Of a DNA stretch of 64,000 bases, positions 58,992 to 64,000 are shown piece by piece. Within the stretch, counting starts at the first letter, position 1, and each line of letters begins with the position of its first letter. This stretch comes from Pseudomonas fluorescens (GTDB lineage: Bacteria > Pseudomonadota > Gammaproteobacteria > Pseudomonadales > Pseudomonadaceae): NCBI RefSeq assembly GCF_902497855.1, contig NZ_CABVHU010000007.1, positions 1 through 64,000 of the forward strand, given 5' to 3'. A program made the translations under genes and the position numbers. Under the pieces are notes generated by a model. The model saw only the letters and a list, made by a program, of their open reading frames with translations, had not been told where the DNA came from and searched no databases.

Positions 58992-59000
58992 TGTTATACT
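58992..59000 (+). promoter_or_regulatory. Extended -10 promoter before rhlE
   Basis: TG-T-TATACT is a good extended -10 element; no clear -35 is seen. Transcription from ~59007 would give a GC-rich leader of ~200 nt before the helicase gene. Confidence 0.5.
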
Positions 59001-59206
59001 CCGGCCTTCCCGCCAGGCTCACGCCCGGACGCTCGGACTCGTTCAAGGCATCTCGACCCCGCTACAGCGCAGCTTTCAGCCCGCGCGAGCGCTCCAGATG
59101 AGCCTTCGAGGCCCAGCAGGACCGGACGGGATTGCGTCCCCTTAAACGCCATTCGCGCCAGGCAAGACTCCCATTGGGCCAAGCCCTAACTAAAACAGGA
59201 TTACTC

Positions 59207-61093
59207 ATGTCCTTTGCTTCCCTCGGTCTCTCCGAGGCTTTAGTCCGCGCCATCGAGGCAGCGGGCTATACCGAGCCTACTCCGGTGCAACAGCGGGCCA
59301 TTCCCGCCGTGTTGCAAGGTCGCGACCTGATGGTCGCGGCACAGACAGGTACGGGTAAAACCGGCGGCTTCGCCCTTCCGATCCTGGAGCGGTTGTTCCC
59401 CAATGGTCATCCGGACAAGTCCCAGCGCCACGGCCCGCGTCAACCGCGCGTGCTGGTCCTGACCCCTACTCGCGAACTCGCGGCTCAAGTGCACGAAAGC
59501 TTCAAGGTCTATGCCCGCGACCTGAAATTCGTCAGTGCCTGCATCTTTGGCGGCGTTGGCATGAACCCGCAGGTTCAGGCCATGTCCCGCGGTGTCGACG
59601 TGCTGGTGGCCTGCCCTGGCCGTCTGCTCGACCTCGCCGGCCAAGGCAGCGTCGACCTGTCCCACGTGGAAATCCTCGTGCTGGACGAAGCCGACCGCAT
59701 GCTCGACATGGGCTTTGTCCATGACGTGAAGAAGGTCCTGGCCCGTTTGCCGAGCAAACGTCAGAACCTGCTGTTCTCGGCGACCTTCTCCAAAGACATC
59801 ACCGACCTTGCCGGCAAGCTGCTGCACAATCCGGAACGCATCGAAGTCACGCCGCCGAACACCACGGTCGAGCGTATCGAGCAGCGCGTGTTCCGCCTGC
59901 CCGCCAATCACAAGCGTTCACTGCTGGCGCACTTGATCACCGCGGGCGCCTGGGAACAGGTGCTGGTGTTCACTCGCACCAAGCACGGCGCCAACCGTCT
60001 GGCCGAATACCTGGACAAACACGGTCTCACCGCCGTCGCCATCCACGGTAACAAGAGCCAGAACGCCCGCACCAAAGCCCTGGCCGACTTCAAGGCTGGC
60101 GAAGTTCGCATCCTGGTCGCCACCGACATCGCCGCTCGCGGCCTGGACATCGACCAGTTGCCCCACGTGGTCAACTTCGAACTGCCGAACGTCGACGAAG
60201 ACTATGTGCACCGTATCGGTCGTACTGGCCGTGCCGGTCGTTCGGGCGAGGCGATCTCGCTGGTCGCCCCGGACGAAGAAAAACTGCTGAAAAGTATCGA
60301 GCGCATGACCCGCCAGAAAATCGCCGACGGCGACCTGATGGGCTTCGATTCCAGCGCGGTGGAAGCCGAGAAACCTGAAGTGCGCGAGCGTCCGGATGTG
60401 CGTAACCCGCGCAACCCACGTGGCCCGCGCGGCGACGGTCCGAACGGCACTGGCGGTGGCGGCGGCCGTAAAGACAAGGGCAAGGACAAGGGCGGCAAGG
60501 AAAAACCTGCTGCCGCTGGCCGTGGCGAGCGCCCGGCCCGTGAACAGAAGCCACGCGAAGGCACTCCGGCTCGCGAGCAACAGCGACCAGCGCCACGCGC
60601 TGCTGCTGCAGACCGTGCTCCGGACGAGTTCCTGGACGACGATATCGATAACTTCGGTAACCGTGTCGACTACGTGCCTCAAGCCAAACCGGCTCAAGGT
60701 CGCGGCCGTCGTCCGGGTGCTCCGGCACCAGGCGCGGCAGCTGGTGCAGGTGCTCCGCGCACTGGTGGCGGCGGCAAGCCTCAGGGTCGTCAAAGCGGCC
60801 CACGCAGCAGCGATGGCGCCACCACCGGCACGCCGCCGGCGAAGCGCAGCGGCCCACGCAACGGTGCTCCACGTGACGGCCAGGCCCGTCGCGAAGAGTC
60901 CCGCAACCGCCGCCCGGCCCGTAGCGACGACCAGCCGCGTTCGGAACCGGCCGTGCAAAACCCCCGCGGCCCGGCACCGAAGATCATTCACAAGGAGTCG
61001 AAAACCGATCGTTTCCCGACGCCTGAACAACTTGATCAACTGCCAGGCCGTCCGCGCGGTGAAAAACCAGCGTTGCTGACGCGTAATCGCTGA
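59207..61093 (+). CDS. rhlE: RhlE-type DEAD-box RNA helicase
   Basis: A 628-residue helicase. Q motif [15 protein letters not shown], motif I AQTGTGKT, motif [13 protein letters not shown], motif III SATF, motif [15 protein letters not shown] fill residues 1-380. Residues ~390-628 are a disordered, Arg/Gly/Pro-rich RNA-binding tail with [17 protein letters not shown] and [16 protein letters not shown] blocks. Start ATG 59207 ([13 protein letters not shown]) is the family start. RhlE proteins act in cold growth, ribosome assembly and RNA decay; one of several paralogues in pseudomonads. Confidence 0.9.
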   Translation: MSFASLGLSEALVRAIEAAGYTEPTPVQQRAIPAVLQGRDLMVAAQTGTGKTGGFALPILERLFPNGHPDKSQRHGPRQPRVLVLTPTRELAAQVHESFKVYARDLKFVSACIFGGVGMNPQVQAMSRGVDVLVACPGRLLDLAGQGSVDLSHVEILVLDEADRMLDMGFVHDVKKVLARLPSKRQNLLFSATFSKDITDLAGKLLHNPERIEVTPPNTTVERIEQRVFRLPANHKRSLLAHLITAGAWEQVLVFTRTKHGANRLAEYLDKHGLTAVAIHGNKSQNARTKALADFKAGEVRILVATDIAARGLDIDQLPHVVNFELPNVDEDYVHRIGRTGRAGRSGEAISLVAPDEEKLLKSIERMTRQKIADGDLMGFDSSAVEAEKPEVRERPDVRNPRNPRGPRGDGPNGTGGGGGRKDKGKDKGGKEKPAAAGRGERPAREQKPREGTPAREQQRPAPRAAAADRAPDEFLDDDIDNFGNRVDYVPQAKPAQGRGRRPGAPAPGAAAGAGAPRTGGGGKPQGRQSGPRSSDGATTGTPPAKRSGPRNGAPRDGQARREESRNRRPARSDDQPRSEPAVQNPRGPAPKIIHKESKTDRFPTPEQLDQLPGRPRGEKPALLTRNR

Positions 61094-61107
61094 TTTAGCG
61101 CTGCAAT

Positions 61108-61144
61108 AAAAAACGCCCCGGATCGCGAGATTCGGGGCGTTTTT
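61108..61144. terminator. Bidirectional terminator, rhlE / yceI
   Basis: AAAAAACGCCCCG-N12-CGGGGCGTTTTTG serves the plus-strand rhlE and, read the other way, the minus-strand yceI ending at 61161. Confidence 0.9.
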
Positions 61145-61160
61145 GTGTCAGGCGCGAATG

Positions 61161-61745
61161 TTATTTCGCTTTCACACCTTCAAACGAAACGTACAGCTCG
61201 ACCGCATCGGACGCTGGGCCCAGGTCTTTCTGCTTGCCGAAGTCCGAACGCTTGATGCTGGTGGTGCCTTCGAAGCCGGCACGGTAGCCGCCCCATGGAT
61301 CCTTGCCTTCGCCCAGGAAAGTGGCCTTGACCACGACTGGCTTGGTCACGCCAAGGATGGTCAGGTCGCCGGTTACGTCGGCAGTGTCTTTGCCAGCGGC
61401 GTTTTTGCCGGTGGATTTGACGCTGGTGGAGACGAACTTGGCTTTAGACCCGTTCAGGAAGTCTTTGCTGGCGATGTGCTTGTCGCGCTCGGCATGGTTG
61501 GTGAACACGCTGGCGGTATTCACGTTGAACTCGATCTTGCTGTCTTCCGGCTTGGCTGCGTCGAAGCTGAACTTGCCGTCGATATCCTTGAAGGTACCGG
61601 TGATGTAGCTGTAGCCCAGGTGGCTGATCTTGAAGTCGACGAAGGCGTGCTGGCCTTCCTTGTCGACAACATAGTCAGCAGCCATAACGTTTGCGGACAG
61701 CAGAGCAGAACCGATTGCCAGAGCGGCGAGCGTCTTTTTCAACAT
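61161..61745 (-). CDS. yceI: YceI-family periplasmic protein
   Basis: A 194-residue protein with a signal peptide ([20 protein letters not shown], cleavage near MAA before DYVVD). The lipocalin-like YceI barrel follows ([52 protein letters not shown]), which binds isoprenoid-type lipids in known homologues. ATG 61745 begins the signal; the longer frame to 61781 overlaps the cytochrome gene region. Cotranscribed with the upstream cytochrome b561 gene (32-bp gap), a common pairing. Confidence 0.92.
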   Translation of the reverse strand: MLKKTLAALAIGSALLSANVMAADYVVDKEGQHAFVDFKISHLGYSYITGTFKDIDGKFSFDAAKPEDSKIEFNVNTASVFTNHAERDKHIASKDFLNGSKAKFVSTSVKSTGKNAAGKDTADVTGDLTILGVTKPVVVKATFLGEGKDPWGGYRAGFEGTTSIKRSDFGKQKDLGPASDAVELYVSFEGVKAK

Positions 61746-61777
61746 GCTTTCTATTCCTTTGGAGTCAAGGTTGAACT

Positions 61778-62329
61778 TCAAGCTTTGCGGCCCAGCATTC
61801 GCGCCAGGGTCGCATCACGATCGATAAAGTGGTGCTTCAATGCTGCCAACGCATGGAGGCCGGAAAAAATTACCAGCACCCACGCCAGATAGAAATGAAT
61901 CACACCGGCGGTGTCTGCCTGGTCCGGTAGCCCGGACACCAGCGCAGGAACTTCAAACAAACCAAACACCGGAATCCCGACACCGTCTGCGGTGGAAATC
62001 AGGTAACCGGCAATCATCACAGTAAACAGACTGAGGTAGAGGAACCCATGGCCGAAGCTGGCGCCAATGCGCGTCATGCGGCTGTAGCTTTGCAATACCG
62101 GCGGCGGTGGGCTGATAAAGCGCCACAGCACCCGAAGCAGCATCACGGCCAACAGCACCAGGCCAATGCTCTTGTGCAGGTCCGGCGCATCTTTGCGCCA
62201 GGTGTCATAGTAGTCGAGACCGACCATCCACAAGCCCATCGCAAACAGACCGAAGACGGCCAGCGCCACTGCCCAGTGCATGAAGATGCTGATCCAACCG
62301 TAGCGCGAAGACGAATTACGTAGCTGCAT
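61778..62329 (-). CDS. Cytochrome b561 (CybB-like)
   Basis: A 183-residue inner-membrane di-haem cytochrome with four helices. Haem-ligand histidines are in [33 protein letters not shown] (landmark LHKSIG), [18 protein letters not shown] and [17 protein letters not shown]. It passes electrons between quinone and periplasmic partners. Paired with yceI downstream on the same strand. Confidence 0.92.
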   Translation of the reverse strand: MQLRNSSSRYGWISIFMHWAVALAVFGLFAMGLWMVGLDYYDTWRKDAPDLHKSIGLVLLAVMLLRVLWRFISPPPPVLQSYSRMTRIGASFGHGFLYLSLFTVMIAGYLISTADGVGIPVFGLFEVPALVSGLPDQADTAGVIHFYLAWVLVIFSGLHALAALKHHFIDRDATLARMLGRKA

Positions 62330-62623
62330 TGCCCAAATCCTGTGAGAACTGCGATCAAGACTATCGAGTTATCTATCGATTTAAAGCGGAAAATTTCGCT
62401 TTGAAATATCGAGAAATACGATGAAGAGTATGAAACAGGTGAATTAAGGAGGGATTAAAGGCGAATTTGTGGCCGGATGTTAGCGCTAGTCGAGGAAAAA
62501 CCTGGTGTTCGGAAAGCCCCTTCGCCGGCTTGCCGACGAAAGTGATAGTCGGGCAAAAAAAGCGCGGCCGATGACTCGCACCTTTGTTCACTCCAAAGCC
62601 TTACTGCGCCATGGCCTCAGCGG
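62330..62623. other. Gene-free stretch upstream of cytochrome b561
   Basis: About 290 bases with the cytochrome promoter region (AT-rich, 62340-62460) and a degenerate REP-like palindrome CCTTCGCCGGCTTGCCGACGAAAG (two blocks, 62519-62542). No coding frame is convincing. Confidence 0.45.
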
Positions 62624-62782
62624 CTAATTATGGAAGACTGAAGGGGGCTGCAAGCAATCATGGTGGTACGGATCTATCTGGCATTTGTGGGCTAGTTCAG
62701 TGCCATGATTTGTTGTCATTGGACGACCATCTACACAGCCAGATACGGCTATCAATATTATTATTGCCGCCAGTGCTTTCAT
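62624..62782 (-). CDS. Tiny lipoprotein of unknown function
   Basis: A 52-residue lipoprotein: MKALAAIIILIAVSGCVDGR with lipobox VSGC (Cys at 16). The mature part is 37 residues with a further Cys pair (HKCQIDPYHHDCLQPP) that could form a disulfide or bind metal with the His residues. GGAGA stands seven bases before ATG 62782. Too short for most automatic calls, but the signal and ribosome site are good. Confidence 0.6.
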   Translation of the reverse strand: MKALAAIIILIAVSGCVDGRPMTTNHGTELAHKCQIDPYHHDCLQPPSVFHN

Positions 62783-62965
62783 AATGCTCTCCAGTGTTTT
62801 GAAGAACATAGAATTTAAGGTCAGGCGCTATCTATCATTTCGATCTGATTCCTATGTGGGAAGCATCCGATATATCGCTGAGGCATGTAGGACCTGGATC
62901 GTGGATTGTGCGACTCCTGGGCGCCGCGCAGGCAAAGCCGGACGTTACATGCTTGATAAATGAGC

Positions 62966-63001
62966 AAAAAAAAGCGCGGCCCTAGAGCCGCGCTTTTTTA
63001 C
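62966..63001. terminator. Bidirectional terminator after the amine oxidase
   Basis: AAAAAAAAGCGCGGC-CCTAGA-GCCGCGCTTTTTT, 10 bases beyond the amine oxidase stop on the minus strand. A partial copy (CAAAAAAAGCGCGGC) without the right arm is at 62554-62568. Confidence 0.88.
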
Positions 63002-63010
63002 GCCTGAACG

Positions 63011-64000
63011 TTACTGAGCCTTGGTCTCAGTGGTCGCCGCCGGTTTGGCCGCTGGCTTCTTCGCCAATTCAGCCTTTTTCGTCGGTGCCTTGGCCGGGGC
63101 TTTTTTCGCCTCGGTTTTGGCTGCCGGTTTCTTCACCGGCGCCTTGGCCGGCGCTTTTTTAGCCGGTTCGGCCTTCACCGGTGCCGCTGGTTTTGGTGCT
63201 TCAACCGCAGCAGGCGCAGGGGTCGGTGCTGGCGTTGGAGCCGGGGCCGGAGCAACCGGAGCTACTGGCTCTGGCGCCTTGACCGGTGCTGGCTTGTCAT
63301 CCGAACCACCAAACAGGTTACTGAAAAAGTTGCCTTTCTTCGCCGCCACTGCACCAGCCGCCACAGCAGTCGCTGCCGGAACAACCTTCGCCGGCTCGAA
63401 GGATTTGCCCGCCGCCAGGTCTTCAACCTGGCTGGCCGCACGCTGACCCGTGCGCAAGGCACCTTCCAGGGTGCCCGGGTACAAGGTGTCCGTGTGTTCA
63501 CCAGCGAAAGCTACACGCTGAATTGGACGCTCCCACAGGCGCCAGTACTTGCTGATCTGCCCCGGACCGAAAGCCAGGTAAGCGCCGCCCATTGACGGGT
63601 CGGTGCTGTAGCGGCGGATTTCATAACCGGTGAACGAACCGCGCGCCTGTGGGTAAAAAGCATGCAGGCGGATCAATACCTGATCGGCCATCTGCTTGTC
63701 GCCGAAGGCCTGCATGACGCGAGCGTTGTCGCCGGACAGGTTGATCACCACGTTGGCGCCACCCTTCAGCGCCGGCTCGACCCACAACATGCCCAGACCG
63801 GTGTTGCTATAGATTTCGCCGGACATGCGCGCCTTGCTTTCCCACACCGGCGTCTTGAACTTGAGCAGGATCTGGTCGCGCCAGCCGTAGTTGGTGCCTT
63901 TGATCGCGGCCAGGTGCTGGGCATCCAGCGCCGGGGTCATCTGGATCTTGTTCAGTGCGCGCAACGGCACGGCCACGACGACGTAGTCGGCTTGATAACC
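63011..64000 (-). CDS. Flavin monoamine oxidase, C-terminal part, with Lys/Ala/Pro tail
   Basis: The gene enters from beyond base 64000; 329 residues are visible. The catalytic fold end is clear: YQADYVVVAVPLRAL, RMSGEIYSNTGLGMLW, PSMGGAYLAFGPGQ, and the FAD-site motif VAFAGEHTDTLYPGTLEGALRTGQRAA. After this (from about visible residue 200) comes a ~130-residue tail. It holds KGNFFSNLFGGSDDKPA, then APAPTPAPTPAPA, then KKAPAKAPVKKPAAKTE-type repeats like histone H1 or AlgP. The tail is not part of normal amine oxidases. Substrate cannot be assigned. Confidence 0.85.
   Translation of the reverse strand, partial: GYQADYVVVAVPLRALNKIQMTPALDAQHLAAIKGTNYGWRDQILLKFKTPVWESKARMSGEIYSNTGLGMLWVEPALKGGANVVINLSGDNARVMQAFGDKQMADQVLIRLHAFYPQARGSFTGYEIRRYSTDPSMGGAYLAFGPGQISKYWRLWERPIQRVAFAGEHTDTLYPGTLEGALRTGQRAASQVEDLAAGKSFEPAKVVPAATAVAAGAVAAKKGNFFSNLFGGSDDKPAPVKAPEPVAPVAPAPAPTPAPTPAPAAVEAPKPAAPVKAEPAKKAPAKAPVKKPAAKTEAKKAPAKAPTKKAELAKKPAAKPAATTETKAQ

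Overview
The window is chromosomal DNA from a Pseudomonas of the P. fluorescens/P. putida type. This rests on three things: gene-by-gene synteny with pseudomonad loci (cdhR-caiX-cdhCAB, gbdR-sdaB-cbcXWV-betT-betIBA, sahR-metK-tktA-epd-pgk-fda, ahcY-metF), a GC-rich codon pattern, and many REP palindromes of the TGTAGGAGC...GCG type in nearly every gap. No phage, integron, CRISPR array, rRNA or tRNA gene was seen. The only insertion-sequence trace is the end of an IS110-type transposase at the left edge.

Layout. 0-6.5 kb: carnitine catabolism. It has a GlxA/AraC-type regulator (CdhR), a divergent periplasmic carnitine-binding protein (CaiX), dehydrocarnitine cleavage enzyme, carnitine dehydrogenase, betainyl-CoA thioesterase and a gamma-butyrobetaine dioxygenase. 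6.8-20.5 kb: glycine betaine/choline uptake and catabolism. GbdR regulates, SdaB deaminates serine, CbcXWV imports, BetT takes up choline, and BetIBA oxidises choline to betaine. Together these ~20 kb form one quaternary-amine island: carnitine and gamma-butyrobetaine converge on glycine betaine, which GbdR is known to sense.

20.7-34 kb: housekeeping and mixed functions. These are a TldD/PmbA-like pair, an MdtD-like exporter, DbpA helicase, a BaiN-type flavoprotein, YccS-like membrane protein, ElaA acetyltransferase, a small winged-helix protein, a YgjP-like metalloprotein and a three-part c-di-GMP protein (receiver-PAS-GGDEF-EAL). 34-36.4 kb: a small, more AT-rich accessory patch with a PL7 alginate lyase and two small exported proteins of unknown role. 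36.4-45.3 kb: central carbon genes (fda, mliC, a small lipoprotein, pgk, epd, tktA) on the minus strand, then divergent sahR-metK.

45.5-64 kb: LigB, a DUF1090 protein, a c-type cytochrome lipoprotein, MltA, a MAPEG protein, an EamA exporter, a CPA1 antiporter, an FNT channel, a thioesterase, ahcY under an SAH riboswitch, metF, a glycosyltransferase-like protein, a solute-binding protein, an RhlE-type helicase, YceI plus cytochrome b561, a tiny lipoprotein, and the truncated end of a flavin amine oxidase with a lysine/alanine/proline-rich tail.

The most interesting non-coding signals are: a ~180-bp near-perfect palindrome in the cdhR-caiX promoter region; orphan intrinsic terminators suggesting unannotated small RNAs at 6.6 and 10.5 kb; a good sigma-54 promoter match before gbdR; a 21-bp-spaced direct repeat before cbcX that may be a GbdR site; the two-layer control of the SAM/SAH cycle (SahR-type palindrome before sahR-metK, riboswitch preceded by mutually exclusive hairpins before ahcY-metF); and a strong-SD 28-codon ORF between yccS and elaA. 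All function assignments come from reading the translated sequence; no database search was run.
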